Translations under genes and position numbers: made by a program
Origin: Leptospira sp.
GTDB taxonomy: Bacteria; Spirochaetota; Leptospiria; Leptospirales; Leptospiraceae
NCBI GenBank assembly: GCA_009991425.1
Contig: JAACWH010000025.1
Coordinates: 1 to 64,000, forward strand
Reading direction: 5' to 3'
DNA length: 64,000 nt
Part shown: positions 19,125 to 30,067 of the stretch, piece by piece
How the letters are laid out: every line of letters begins with the position of its first letter
Position numbering within the stretch: position 1 is the first letter of the stretch
Notes under the pieces: model-generated
The model's input: only the letters and a program-made list of their open reading frames with translations
Databases searched by the model: none
Told to the model about the DNA's origin: nothing

Positions 19125-20723
19125 ATGATAGGTAAGAACAGTCCAACAATTTTTCGAAATACTTGCATCATTTTGTCATTGATACTGGGTATTTTCTTTC
19201 GTTTTGAAAATCTTGATAAAAAGCTAATTTGGCATGATGAAGTAGGGACAAGATTATTTTCTGCAGGTCTTCAAGTCGATGATTGGAGCAGTGTTCTATA
19301 TACTGGCCAAGTTCTTGATGTTGATCTTGTTCGTTCGATACACAACACTCATAAGAAAGATGCTATTGATATTCTGAGAGGTCTAGCACAGGACGATCCT
19401 CACCATCCACCTTTGTATTATTTTTTGGCTGGAATCTGGGGTCGGATTTTCAGTGATGATATTGTCACACTAAGAATGCTTTCTGCTATTTTCAGTCTAT
19501 TGATGTTTCCGGGGATTTTTTGGTTTTGCCGTGAACTTTTTCAATCTCAGAGGATTGCTTGGACAGCGAGCGCACTTTTAGCAGTCTCTCCCTTTTTCGT
19601 TTTGTATGCCCAAGAAGCCCGTGAATACACACTTTGGTTCGCACTAATTTTGCTTTCGAACGCTGCCTTAATACGTGCAATTCGTCTTACAGAACTAAAG
19701 GAAGAGACAAATTCGACAAATCACATCTTTATATCTTGGACACTGTGTACTTTCATTACTGCTTTAGCACTCTATACCTCGCTTGCAACAGCGACTGTTA
19801 TTCTTTCGCAGGCAGTGTTCATTCTTTTCAGAGAAAAATTTCGTTTCAATAAAATTACTTTAATGAGTGCTGGAGCATTGTCCTTAGGTGTAGTAATATT
19901 TGCACCCTGGGCATATGCTCTTGCTATGCGATGGGAGGCATTTCAAATCTCCATGGCTTGGTCAAAAATGATCATCATTCCGAATAGTAGTCTACTATCA
20001 ATTTTAGCTTTAAATATAAGTCGAATTGTTATTGATTTCTGGCCTGATTACCAAGGCATAGAAAGTTTTGTAGCAGTGGGCTTAGCAAGCTTATTTGTGC
20101 TAACAGCAATTTGTTTCTTAATAAAGTATGCTCCATTCAAAAAAGGGGCCCTTGTTCTTTTTCTAATAATAGTTCCTATTTCCATCGTATTAGTGCCGGA
20201 TTTAGTGTTAGGTGGAATAAGATCCGTTTCGGCGAGATACCTCGCACCCTCTCTGATAGGAATACTTGTCGCTATTGCCTATCTCCTAGGTGCTGAATCG
20301 GAAAGTGGAAAACTTCGAATTCAAAATACTGTATTTATTGTACTCCTTGTTCTTGGTATTGCAAGTTGCTTTCTTAATTCTAAACAGGAGGTCGTCTGGA
20401 CTAAGGGTATAAGCTATAATCTTCCTAAGGTAGCAGATATGATCAATCAATCCCAAACTGCTCTAGTTGTGGGAAATCGAGAAAGGCATCATCCTGGAAA
20501 TCTTCTTGCATTGAGTTATCTTCTCAAGGATGAAACTAAGATGCAATTTTTGGCTACAGAACAGGAATACGAACTACCCCAAAATTTCTCTGGGATTTTT
20601 CTTTACAGTCCTACAGATCAATTTCGAAAAGCTCTAGAAAAGAATGAAAATGTTACTACCCGCTTGTTGATGGAAGATCTCCACCTCCAATTATGGATTG
20701 TGGAACCAATTGTTATTCGTTAG
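19125..20723 (+). CDS. glycosyltransferase family 39/ArnT-like membrane protein
   Basis: 'ENLDKKLIWHDEVGTRLFSAG', 'DDPHHPPLYYFLAGIW', multiple TMs. Confidence 0.85.
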   Translation: MIGKNSPTIFRNTCIILSLILGIFFRFENLDKKLIWHDEVGTRLFSAGLQVDDWSSVLYTGQVLDVDLVRSIHNTHKKDAIDILRGLAQDDPHHPPLYYFLAGIWGRIFSDDIVTLRMLSAIFSLLMFPGIFWFCRELFQSQRIAWTASALLAVSPFFVLYAQEAREYTLWFALILLSNAALIRAIRLTELKEETNSTNHIFISWTLCTFITALALYTSLATATVILSQAVFILFREKFRFNKITLMSAGALSLGVVIFAPWAYALAMRWEAFQISMAWSKMIIIPNSSLLSILALNISRIVIDFWPDYQGIESFVAVGLASLFVLTAICFLIKYAPFKKGALVLFLIIVPISIVLVPDLVLGGIRSVSARYLAPSLIGILVAIAYLLGAESESGKLRIQNTVFIVLLVLGIASCFLNSKQEVVWTKGISYNLPKVADMINQSQTALVVGNRERHHPGNLLALSYLLKDETKMQFLATEQEYELPQNFSGIFLYSPTDQFRKALEKNENVTTRLLMEDLHLQLWIVEPIVIR

Positions 20724-20832
20724 TTGTTATTCTGATTTAAATCTTGGTTATGCAAATAGGTGTTACGGATTTTGGATAAAATTATTTAACTGCTTAAGAA
20801 AATATTTCTCCTGTGAAGCAATAGCAATCTGC

Positions 20833-21330
20833 TTAAGGTTGTCTGAGACTCAATCTTACAGATCTAAATCGAATTTTTTCATCTTCTGAATTCCCATTGA
20901 CGACTTGGTATTTGAGAAGTATTAGATTGTCTTTTGGAAATCCATTTTTAATGAGAAAATTGTATACAGCTAAACCCCTATATTTCGCTAAATTTTCGTT
21001 ACGACTCTTATCCCCTGATTGATCTGCAAGACCCATGATCTCAAGAGATCCAAAAGTTTGGATCATGGCACTTTGCCCAATCACCTTTAATAGATTTTCT
21101 TGATTGATTTTATTTAGATGACTCATCCCTTTATCAAACAATATGAAATCAAATTCGAGTTTGATCAGTGTTTTTAGATTTGAATTAAGATTCGAATGGG
21201 AAGCAGAAGAACGATTTTTTGCTAAGAAATTTTCCTTTTTTAAAATGGTTTTGCGAGGACGGTAAATTTTAAGGAATAAATAAATTAGAATCAATAAACA
21301 AAATAGGAGGGAGATTATAATAAATATCAT
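20833..21330 (-). CDS. OmpA family protein (N-terminal TM)
   Basis: 'LEIMGLADQSGDKSRNENLAKYRGLAVYNFLIKNGFPKDNL'. Confidence 0.75.
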   Translation of the reverse strand: MIFIIISLLFCLLILIYLFLKIYRPRKTILKKENFLAKNRSSASHSNLNSNLKTLIKLEFDFILFDKGMSHLNKINQENLLKVIGQSAMIQTFGSLEIMGLADQSGDKSRNENLAKYRGLAVYNFLIKNGFPKDNLILLKYQVVNGNSEDEKIRFRSVRLSLRQP

Positions 21331-21613
21331 CAGTATTAATTGCCTTATTAGAGTTGTATCTTTTCCGATTTTAAAAATCTAACCTATATCCCCAAATCTA
21401 GTAAATAAATTTAAATTTTTCATTGAAAACAGAGACTATAAATACATGAATTTTAATTTAATTTTTTCTAATAGAAGAGAAAGGATGATATTTTATAATT
21501 CCTATCGTACTAATTTAAAATTCATTTAAGGTATTATTAAATTTTATATCAAAATCAGTCTTCAATAATAGAGCATATCCGAGGCAAAAATTATCCATGA
21601 AATATAAATAAGA

Positions 21614-23956
21614 TTATAACTCGTTATCTCCTGCATTGACTCCAATCATAATAGGAACATTTCCTGTTAAATGAATATTAATAAGTCCAAATTGAATACC
21701 CTTTAATTTCTTAGTTAAATTAAAAAGACCGACTTGAACTCCATTATAGGATTCAGTCATATTCCATGCACCTACAGATACTCCTTGAAATTTGCTATTA
21801 AGATTTACTCCACCGACTTGTAATCCATAACCAGATGATCCATTTATTAAACCCACTTGCATTCCTTCCATTCTCATATCAATATTAATTCCACCTACTT
21901 GAAGTTGTCCTTGACTAGCAAAGTTAATTGCCCCTATTTGAGCAAAATTCTGACCACTATCTATGTTAAATGCAGAAGCTTGAAAGTAAGTCTTTCTTGA
22001 AAGATTAAAAAACAAAGCTACTTGCACATAAGGATCATCGCCTTGACTGAATGGGGCAGACCTCATTTCCCTTGAAACCATATTAAATATTCCTGCTAAT
22101 TGAATATAGGCCTCTGTTTCAGCATGATTTCCAATACCCGCTAATTGAAACGGTGTAAATTTAGCCCGATTAAAAATGAGAGATATCTGTCCAGGAATAA
22201 CAATTCCAGAAGCAACATTGAATAATCCTCCTACTTGTCCATTAACGTTTCCATTCGTGTAATTAAATCCACCAGTTATTTGTGGAAATGTTAAATGAGA
22301 TTCTGAAAAATTTCCAATCCCAGAAATTTGTACAGAAGTGGATTCAGCCATATTCACACCGAGACTTAATTGTGGGAATAATACTTTTTTACCATAATTG
22401 GCTAGAATTCCAACTTGCATTCCATTTACATCTTGTTTAGTTATTGCAATTGGAGCAAAGCCAAACCCATATAGCGATTTCTGATTGAATTGAGCTATTC
22501 CTATCTGTACTCCATAAAAATTATCTTCTATTAAATTAATTATACCTAATTGAAATCCAGCATACTTTCCCTCAATCTGATTGATCCCTCCTATCTCAAG
22601 ACCTTTTAATTCAATGGAACGATTAAATAATCCCAAATCCAGTCCTGTAACTGAATCATTTTTAGAATACAATAAACCTAAACGTAAGCCATCAATTTCT
22701 GTATCATTAGTATAAATTTGTACAGGTGCATAAAAACTAATTTGGATAGGTGACCATTCTCGGCTAACGAAACCTGTATTGTTTCGAATTGACCGTTCCT
22801 CATAGTTTGAGTTATAGAATAAAGTAAAAGGGAATCTTGCATTCTTAGCTATGTTTATGAATCCCAATTGAAATCCATATAAATCATGACTTTCATTGAT
22901 TAAACCAATCATGGAACCATTTGTTTTAAGAGCTCGATTTATTATACCGACCTGAGAATAATTTGTAGAGCCAGTTAAATTAATTCCACCAAATTGAAAA
23001 ACTGAAAAGTTGGATTGATTTATTAAACTAACTTGTGTTTGGGAATATTTTGCAGAATTATAGAATAAAGAAATTTGTTTACTGCTTGGACATTCTTTCG
23101 TACAAGAGTTTTCATTGAATAAGCTACTTATTTGCCAACTATTTGAATTAGAAAAATTTCCTAATCCAGCTATTTGAAAATTTACTTTGTCAGCAGTATT
23201 TCCTATAATGGCAAGTTGAATTATTCCTTCATCTACACTATTTGCTATTATCGCAGTTTGAATAATAGATTTTTCAGAGGTATTCAATAATCCAGCAATT
23301 TGAAAGTAAGAATAGTTAGAAATATTTACTCCTGTACTTATTTGAATAAGAGTATTTTTACTCAAATTTGAAAGTCCCGCTATTTGGAGACCTCCTTTAT
23401 TACTATAATTAAATCCTCCTGAAAATTGTAGATTCCCATCGTTTGTATTATTAAGAATTCCTGAAACCTGCAAAGGAGCTGATCTAGATTGATTAAATCC
23501 AATACTATACTGACCTAATAAAGCTCCGTCAGCCCAATTGACTAAAACACCTAGCATAGGCATATATACATGGTCCTTAAATCCGATATTAATTACTCCT
23601 ATTTGAATGTTATGTGGATTTTGAGAAGCATTTACGACACCAATTTGAAATCCATAAACTCTCTCACTAAAATTGAAAATACCTAATTGAGCTCCTGAAT
23701 GTTTTCTAGTAAAATTCACTAAGCCCAATGAAATTCCAGCTGAATTATTCTTAACAGTATTTATGAGTCCCGTATCAAGTCCGTATACGTTTTCGTTGAC
23801 TCCGTAAAATAAATTAAATCTAAATCCTACAACTGTTTTTCGTGAATCTGCTAATTGATATGGTTCATAAATGGCAATTTGTATTGGCGTAGTTTCAGTT
23901 TCTGCATATAAGATAGTGGATAAAAAGAATAAAAATATTAAAATACAACTTTTCAT
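21614..23956 (-). CDS. repeat-rich secreted protein, LA_2272 surface-repeat-like
   Basis: 780 aa with dozens of ~18-20 aa 'GxQxGxxNxxxxxxG' repeats after a signal peptide. Confidence 0.8.
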   Translation of the reverse strand: MKSCILIFLFFLSTILYAETETTPIQIAIYEPYQLADSRKTVVGFRFNLFYGVNENVYGLDTGLINTVKNNSAGISLGLVNFTRKHSGAQLGIFNFSERVYGFQIGVVNASQNPHNIQIGVINIGFKDHVYMPMLGVLVNWADGALLGQYSIGFNQSRSAPLQVSGILNNTNDGNLQFSGGFNYSNKGGLQIAGLSNLSKNTLIQISTGVNISNYSYFQIAGLLNTSEKSIIQTAIIANSVDEGIIQLAIIGNTADKVNFQIAGLGNFSNSNSWQISSLFNENSCTKECPSSKQISLFYNSAKYSQTQVSLINQSNFSVFQFGGINLTGSTNYSQVGIINRALKTNGSMIGLINESHDLYGFQLGFINIAKNARFPFTLFYNSNYEERSIRNNTGFVSREWSPIQISFYAPVQIYTNDTEIDGLRLGLLYSKNDSVTGLDLGLFNRSIELKGLEIGGINQIEGKYAGFQLGIINLIEDNFYGVQIGIAQFNQKSLYGFGFAPIAITKQDVNGMQVGILANYGKKVLFPQLSLGVNMAESTSVQISGIGNFSESHLTFPQITGGFNYTNGNVNGQVGGLFNVASGIVIPGQISLIFNRAKFTPFQLAGIGNHAETEAYIQLAGIFNMVSREMRSAPFSQGDDPYVQVALFFNLSRKTYFQASAFNIDSGQNFAQIGAINFASQGQLQVGGINIDMRMEGMQVGLINGSSGYGLQVGGVNLNSKFQGVSVGAWNMTESYNGVQVGLFNLTKKLKGIQFGLINIHLTGNVPIMIGVNAGDNEL

Positions 23957-24182
23957 TATTAGGTTCCTATTTAATTTTCATTCTATAACTTTCGTTCTTT
24001 TCTAAAAAACTATCGAGAATAAATTCTATAAATCGTGAATAATATTTTCCAACTTATAATAATCAATTATATGTGTCTAAAAAATTATTAATTCTTAATA
24101 GATTTTATCTACATATTAAGTGAAGAATTTCGTTTTATGAAATAGTTTATAGAACGCTTAAATCTGAAAGACTTCATTTATA

Positions 24183-26759
24183 TTACCTCCTTGGCTGTAT
24201 CCATTCGGCATTATCTCTCCAGTTTTCTGTAGTCCCAGAAAAAGGAAATAGTTTGTCCAGGAAAGAAGATAACCAAGGTAGATTGGAGGGTTTCCACTTA
24301 AAGATAGATACTGATTTGAATTCAGCATCAACTGGTAATTCAGTAGAAATAAATGGGCCAGCAAGCTCTTCACTGCATGTCGGCCAGACATTTAAATAAA
24401 ATCGCATAGGTAAGTGGGGAATAGGTGTTGGTGATCCTGAACTTCTATGATGAATTAGAATGTCGTCCACAAACCAACGTATTTCTTCCGCATCCCACTC
24501 AATCGCATATTTATGAAAGTCCTCAGCTGCATCGAAACCAAGATCAACTATAACGGGAGTTCCACGAAATCCATAATTATAAAGATCGCCTTCATCGCCT
24601 GGGTTATAGAATACATTTAAGAGAATCTGAGATGTATCACGACCTAAAAATTCGACGTCTATCTCTTGCCAAGGGTCGAAACGGTAGAGGAAAAATGCAG
24701 TGATCACTCCCGATGTTTTTACGGGCTTCATGATCACTTCGAATCTACCATACAAGAACTTAGCATCTGATGTATCCTTGCTTGCAATAGATCCGGCTGT
24801 GAAATTTCGATCGCCCCTTGATTCTTTCCGAAGCTGAAGCTTTACCCCACCTTTTTCTATGGGGATAACATTCCCAGGATTGAAGTGAGCAGCGTTGCAA
24901 AAATGCGTAGAGTCAAGTTGATCCCATAATTTTGTATCAATAGGACTAAGACTATCTTCTCTTAACGGAAGATAGTTGCCTGTTCGTTTCGAATAGCCTA
25001 GTTTTCTATCGCTATCACCAGACTCACAATATCCAGCTATTTTGTTGGGATGTAAAATCCAAGGATCTGTGTCATGCTCCAGCACCTTACAATTAACAGG
25101 CGCAACTTTCATTTTAAAGCTTGGGGTGTAACTCACTGCAATGTATAAAAGAGCTATTAATAAAAGCCATGGCGATAAACGTGAAATAAGTTTTGGTAGT
25201 GTGACAGTGGTACGACTAAGAACGGCACGAAAAGCACGCAGAACAGTTAAAATTCGAAGACTATCCTTTATTCCCAGAGAACGTATTCCATGAATTTCTG
25301 TTTTTTGTTTCTCAGGAACAGGATGCCGAGGTGAACGGGCTACTACATGCCAGAACTGACGATTCGTTATAAAATCAACTAGACCTATAAGTACGCCCAT
25401 AACATCGAGATAAAATGCTATAGGATAAGTCAAGATAACCCAGATAAAGGTAACTAGGCTGAGTTGCCGAAAACCAGCAAGCCCTACGATTAAAACCACT
25501 AAGGGTGCACAAAGACTGATGAGTCCTAAGGCCTGAATTGTATATGGAATGGGTATTGCAGCTTGGGACAGATTGTTTGCAATGAAAGCCATACTAAGAT
25601 TAATAATAATTACTACAGCTGGAAAAACCCAGGCGATAATGATTGCAATCTCAGACAAAAATGCGGCTCCCCGAGAAGGTCGTTGCTTTCTAGCAATCAT
25701 TGTTCCTAGAATCAAGCTAACTAAAAGTGCTGCAATCTGTGGAACAAGAAGCATTCCTTGTAGGATGATCAGACCGATATCTAGGTGTAAGAAAAATACA
25801 AAGAGTGCAATTAGATAATGCACACCATGAAATATAAATTGTAATTTTTCAGCTACGGAAAGAGGAGCAGAGGATAGCTGATCCATATGGCTAAAAAATG
25901 CATTGGTATGTCCATTCGCCCATCGCCTTCGACGAGAAAGGAAGCTGAACATATTCGGAGAAACTTCTTCGACTGAACCATAAAATGGATTATAAATAAT
26001 TTTTTCACCTTTTAGGATGATTCTATAACTGAATTCGGCATCTTCCGTTATACAGTTGCTAAGTGGAAATTCTTGTAGTAATCCAGTCTCCATTACGACT
26101 GTTGTCCCAGTGAAGAAAAGGGAAAGTTTCAATTTTGTGAAGGCTACATTGAACAATTCACAACCGATGTGTTGGTGTAGAGAATCCCATAATTGAAAGA
26201 AACCAAGTGCCGAAAGTGGAGAACGACGGCCTTGAATAATTCGAGATTTATTTTCTTGAAGCAGACAAATGGATGAACGTATCCATTCAGGATTTGCTTG
26301 GTGATCGCTATCGAGAATGGATAGATAATCCGTTGTTAGTCGAGATGTCATCCAATTCAATTTCTCGCTTTTGGAGTCATAGCCAGTGAATGCTACGACC
26401 AACTTTTTTCCATTTCCGTTTAATAGTTCTATTTTATCTTGATCATTTACTCGAAGGTCTACATCTGGAAAGGCTGATGCAAGCAGAGGAATACTACTGT
26501 CTGAGCGGTCTTTCAAAAGTAGATAGATTTCTAATGGACCCTTATGGTCTTGGCTTAGAACTGAGCGTATAACTCGCATTGTTCCTTCGCCTTCATTACG
26601 TGCAGGAATTAATACCGCCACGGATCTATCAGGATATTCATTGAATTCTCTAAATCCTGACCTTCCTTTGAGAAATACTATAACACAGAGATAATGTCCT
26701 AAGGAATATATAGAAAGTAGTATTACTAAGCTTATACAAACCCAAAGTAATATTGTCAT
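24183..26759 (-). CDS. bifunctional membrane protein: processive GT2 glycosyltransferase fused to GH16 glycoside hydrolase/transglycosylase domain
   Basis: N-terminal GT2 (VAVLIPARNEGEGTMRVI..., SILDSDHQANPEW, TEDAEFSYR, RRRRWANG); later TMs; C-terminal GH16 with catalytic EIDVEF (24648-24665). Confidence 0.9.
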   Translation of the reverse strand: MTILLWVCISLVILLSIYSLGHYLCVIVFLKGRSGFREFNEYPDRSVAVLIPARNEGEGTMRVIRSVLSQDHKGPLEIYLLLKDRSDSSIPLLASAFPDVDLRVNDQDKIELLNGNGKKLVVAFTGYDSKSEKLNWMTSRLTTDYLSILDSDHQANPEWIRSSICLLQENKSRIIQGRRSPLSALGFFQLWDSLHQHIGCELFNVAFTKLKLSLFFTGTTVVMETGLLQEFPLSNCITEDAEFSYRIILKGEKIIYNPFYGSVEEVSPNMFSFLSRRRRWANGHTNAFFSHMDQLSSAPLSVAEKLQFIFHGVHYLIALFVFFLHLDIGLIILQGMLLVPQIAALLVSLILGTMIARKQRPSRGAAFLSEIAIIIAWVFPAVVIIINLSMAFIANNLSQAAIPIPYTIQALGLISLCAPLVVLIVGLAGFRQLSLVTFIWVILTYPIAFYLDVMGVLIGLVDFITNRQFWHVVARSPRHPVPEKQKTEIHGIRSLGIKDSLRILTVLRAFRAVLSRTTVTLPKLISRLSPWLLLIALLYIAVSYTPSFKMKVAPVNCKVLEHDTDPWILHPNKIAGYCESGDSDRKLGYSKRTGNYLPLREDSLSPIDTKLWDQLDSTHFCNAAHFNPGNVIPIEKGGVKLQLRKESRGDRNFTAGSIASKDTSDAKFLYGRFEVIMKPVKTSGVITAFFLYRFDPWQEIDVEFLGRDTSQILLNVFYNPGDEGDLYNYGFRGTPVIVDLGFDAAEDFHKYAIEWDAEEIRWFVDDILIHHRSSGSPTPIPHLPMRFYLNVWPTCSEELAGPFISTELPVDAEFKSVSIFKWKPSNLPWLSSFLDKLFPFSGTTENWRDNAEWIQPRR

Positions 26760-28426
26760 AAGGATGCATTGTCCTTTGGAAATAAAATATTTAGTTCAGT
26801 ATAGTGAGGGTCAGATTGTAAGAAATTTTTTGCTTGTAAACCATACCCCAAATCTCTCAGAACATCATTTCGCATTTTTTGTTGATCTACTGTTAGTGGC
26901 TCTGCTGTGCTCCAGATGATTCCAGTATAAATAATTACAAATAAGATCATCGATAAGGGAATAAATATTTTATTTTTTAGAGTTCCCATAAGTCCGAGCA
27001 GCGACCAAGTCACAGCTCCCAGTATTAAAATGGAAAGAAGACCAATTGCATACCCACGAAAGGCAAGATTAGCTCCAGATAGTAGTGTCGCTGCAAAATA
27101 TCCATCAGCCATTGCTGGCAGTACCAATTGTCCTAAGGGTGATGTGAAATGCTCAGGGAAATACGGAGTTAGGCTAAGGCTGAGTATGGAGCCAACCATG
27201 GAAAATGCTGAGCCACATATTAGAATCCAATGCAGTCTTTTATTTTTTTCTTTCGCTTGAGAAATGAAATCAATAGCTTTAGCAAATGGAAAAATAAAGA
27301 TAAGGATGCAAGGAACTAAATGTCGTGCTGCTGCACTCCAACCAGCTTGCCAGTCAGAAAATCCAGAAGCGAATAACAAGTATAAGATCCCCAATGCAGT
27401 ATATGGTAGTGAAATGTATTTTTTTATTTTTTCTAATTGGATAAAGCCAAAAGGAATCAACACTAAAAGTGGACAAAAGAAAATTACACCTCGTTTAACT
27501 CCAAGCAAAATTCCCCAAAGATGATCTATTTTCGGTGCCGTAACACCAAAGAAGCCAGCTCTATGAACCTCAGCATGCCAAGAGTCACCTTTAAACGCAT
27601 AACCAGTAGTAAATGGAGAGTCGAAAGCTATTTGGTGGTATATAAGACAAGGTAGAATAGCAATCAAAGATGTTACTAGAAATGTAAGTATCGTACGCAT
27701 TGGATACTTTCGAAGAAGCATGCTCGGAATTATTACTAATCCAACAATAGCTGTTGGATACTCAATCGTAACTGCCATAGCCAATAAAAGCCCAGCAAGA
27801 GCTGCAGAACTTGTTTTAGGAATTTGTGTATTTTTCTTTTTGTAATCAGGTATGAGTGTTAGTTTCCATGCAAAAGCAGCTAGAATACCTGCTGGCACGT
27901 GGCCAAATAGCACTCCCGAGTAAGTCATGAGTGGGGTGAGAAGTGCAAATAGCAATGCGATACGAATTTTCATAACTTGGTTAAACCCAATACGATAGGT
28001 TCCGAGAGCAAGAAAGGGGAACAAGGCCGCAGGGACTGTAATAAGTAAGCAAGTCAATATATTTCTTAATTCAAGGTATCCTGGAAGTATGCTTTTTTCC
28101 TCGCGTGGAACAACCAAATCGACTAACCAAACAATAGGAACAGATAGTAAAGATAGACCAGGCGCTTTATCTGAATATACTTTTCCATCTCGCTCTGAAC
28201 GGTCAAATGGAGTTCCGTAAGTAGAGATAACTGGATCGAGTGATACGGATCCATATTTTGCAATTGCGACTGCAAGCTCAATTCTGCTCTGTTCATTTGG
28301 GCTTCTGCCGTAATTACTTCCCAATGCGAATGCTGAGTAGATAAATAAAACAACTGCTATAGCTGAAATAAGATAAATCCATGCTGAGCTATCGATTGGA
28401 TTGCTTAGCAGCTCGTTCTTATTCAT
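26756..28426 (-). CDS. multi-pass membrane glycosyltransferase-like protein
   Basis: ORF to 28477, likelier start MNKNELLSNP at 28426 (8-nt ATGAATAA overlap with upstream stop); 4-bp overlap with the GT2-GH16 gene; 'YGTPFDRSERDGKVYSDKAPGLSLLSVPIVWLVD'. Confidence 0.8.
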   Translation of the reverse strand: MNKNELLSNPIDSSAWIYLISAIAVVLFIYSAFALGSNYGRSPNEQSRIELAVAIAKYGSVSLDPVISTYGTPFDRSERDGKVYSDKAPGLSLLSVPIVWLVDLVVPREEKSILPGYLELRNILTCLLITVPAALFPFLALGTYRIGFNQVMKIRIALLFALLTPLMTYSGVLFGHVPAGILAAFAWKLTLIPDYKKKNTQIPKTSSAALAGLLLAMAVTIEYPTAIVGLVIIPSMLLRKYPMRTILTFLVTSLIAILPCLIYHQIAFDSPFTTGYAFKGDSWHAEVHRAGFFGVTAPKIDHLWGILLGVKRGVIFFCPLLVLIPFGFIQLEKIKKYISLPYTALGILYLLFASGFSDWQAGWSAAARHLVPCILIFIFPFAKAIDFISQAKEKNKRLHWILICGSAFSMVGSILSLSLTPYFPEHFTSPLGQLVLPAMADGYFAATLLSGANLAFRGYAIGLLSILILGAVTWSLLGLMGTLKNKIFIPLSMILFVIIYTGIIWSTAEPLTVDQQKMRNDVLRDLGYGLQAKNFLQSDPHYTELNILFPKDNASL

Positions 28427-29141
28427 TGTTCTCTGATGATAATTCTTTAGAAATATATTTGGATAGTTTACTATCAACTAAGCTATGCACTTTCTTCGAA
28501 GGGTGAGCATCATTGCTATTGATGACAGGATCTGAGATAGGTAAGTCATTGAAAAGAATAGAAAGATCAATGTAATTCACATTATTATTCGTAAGGTAAC
28601 TTCCTATCTTATCTATATACAATTTTTTACTTAAGTCAATTTCTTGTAAAAAGACAATATTATCTTTCTTTGATATATTTTCCTTTACGATATTAGAAAA
28701 ACGATCTTTAACACTGTTAATACCTTGCGCTACTGTAAATGAAACTCCTACGATGAAATTATTTATATAACTATTGTTTAAAGGTTCAAGGTCACTACGT
28801 CCACGAGAGTTTATAGGATTCCAATATTTCTTAAACCAAAGTATATTCGTCAGAGAATAATCGATGCCGTTCGTTCGCGGAACAAACATAAAAGAAGATT
28901 CAATTAGAAGTAGAAATACAAGAGTTGATACAATACTTACTCCAATATTCTTGATCAGATTGTTATTCTCGCTATTCAATAAAAAATTTCTAAAAACTAA
29001 AATGATTTCTATGATTAAGATGAAAATCATTGTCAAGCGTAGATAAAAAGTCAGATCATTCAGTGGTAACTGTGGAAATAGAATGATGGACATGAATAGA
29101 GCCAAAATAACTACAAAATTATACCAGAATTTTAATTTCAT
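28419..29141 (-). pseudogene. membrane-anchored SGNH/GDSL hydrolase with internal deletion and GDS->GVS change
   Basis: 'FIVGVSFTVAQGINSVKDRFSNI' resembles block I and 'NDAHPSKKVHSLV' block V (DxxH), but blocks II and III are missing between them. Confidence 0.5.
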
Positions 29142-29366
29142 TTTAGAAACATTCCACTGAAAGTCTTTGATCTCATCATTGATCCTACATAAATAGTCTT
29201 ATATTCGAGAACATTACTTCCCATTGGAAAGATCTTTCTGGTGATGAGAAAATCAATCTAAAAAACTTTTTGTTCTAGTTGGATTAATAAATTAAATCAT
29301 ATCTATCTAGATTTTCTGGATGGATTACTCTTAAGTTACTGAGAATAGATATTTCAATTAATGCAG

Positions 29367-29771
29367 TTAATTTTTTTCTGTAGAGGGAATTTCACCAATT
29401 TTCTTAATTACACAACTTAAGCTGTTATTTTCATTCGTTTGGTATTGATCAGATTTAACATGAATCATTATTACAATATTATGAGCACCGATATAATCCG
29501 AATTAGCAGGATCATTCGTTTCAATTAATGTATTCATGTATGTGCATTCATCTATCCACTTAACATTTTCCTTAAGATAGAAGTTTTTGTATTTTTGAAT
29601 TTGATAAGAACCATATCTAGTAATAATAGACCTATGACCTGATATACATGTATTTTCCAAGATACCCGATCTATAGTTTCTGCAAAACTTACTTTTATCA
29701 TTTGCCTTTTGTAGAGCAAATTTAGGAAAAATTATTGAAAGAAAGATTACGATAAAAATATATTTTTTCAT
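29367..29771 (-). CDS. hypothetical secreted protein
   Basis: 134 aa with N-terminal signal-like hydrophobic stretch. Confidence 0.6.
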   Translation of the reverse strand: MKKYIFIVIFLSIIFPKFALQKANDKSKFCRNYRSGILENTCISGHRSIITRYGSYQIQKYKNFYLKENVKWIDECTYMNTLIETNDPANSDYIGAHNIVIMIHVKSDQYQTNENNSLSCVIKKIGEIPSTEKN

Positions 29772-30067
29772 TTTATATATTTCCTTTTCTTTATTTCCGC
29801 TTCTCAGAATGAAAAACGGAAATAGATAGAATTAAATATTAATAAAGTTTATTTCTTCTTTTTCTTCTTAAGCAGTTCTTCCGCTTGAGAAAAATCCACG
29901 CTTGGATATTTGATTTTTAATTCTTCCTTGCATTCTTTAAATCCTGCATCTGAATTATTCGTATTCTATTTTTGTTGAAGAATCAGATTCAAAAAAAGAT
30001 ATATTCAAGTTGCTGCAATATATATTATATAACTTTTTTCTTCATCAAATGAAACTTTACGAAGAGA

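Noticed and set aside
25549-27524. + strand ORFs 25549-25818, 26390-26572, 27030-27260, 27264-27524
   Set aside because: Antisense to the GT2-GH16 and membrane glycosyltransferase genes; no independent support.
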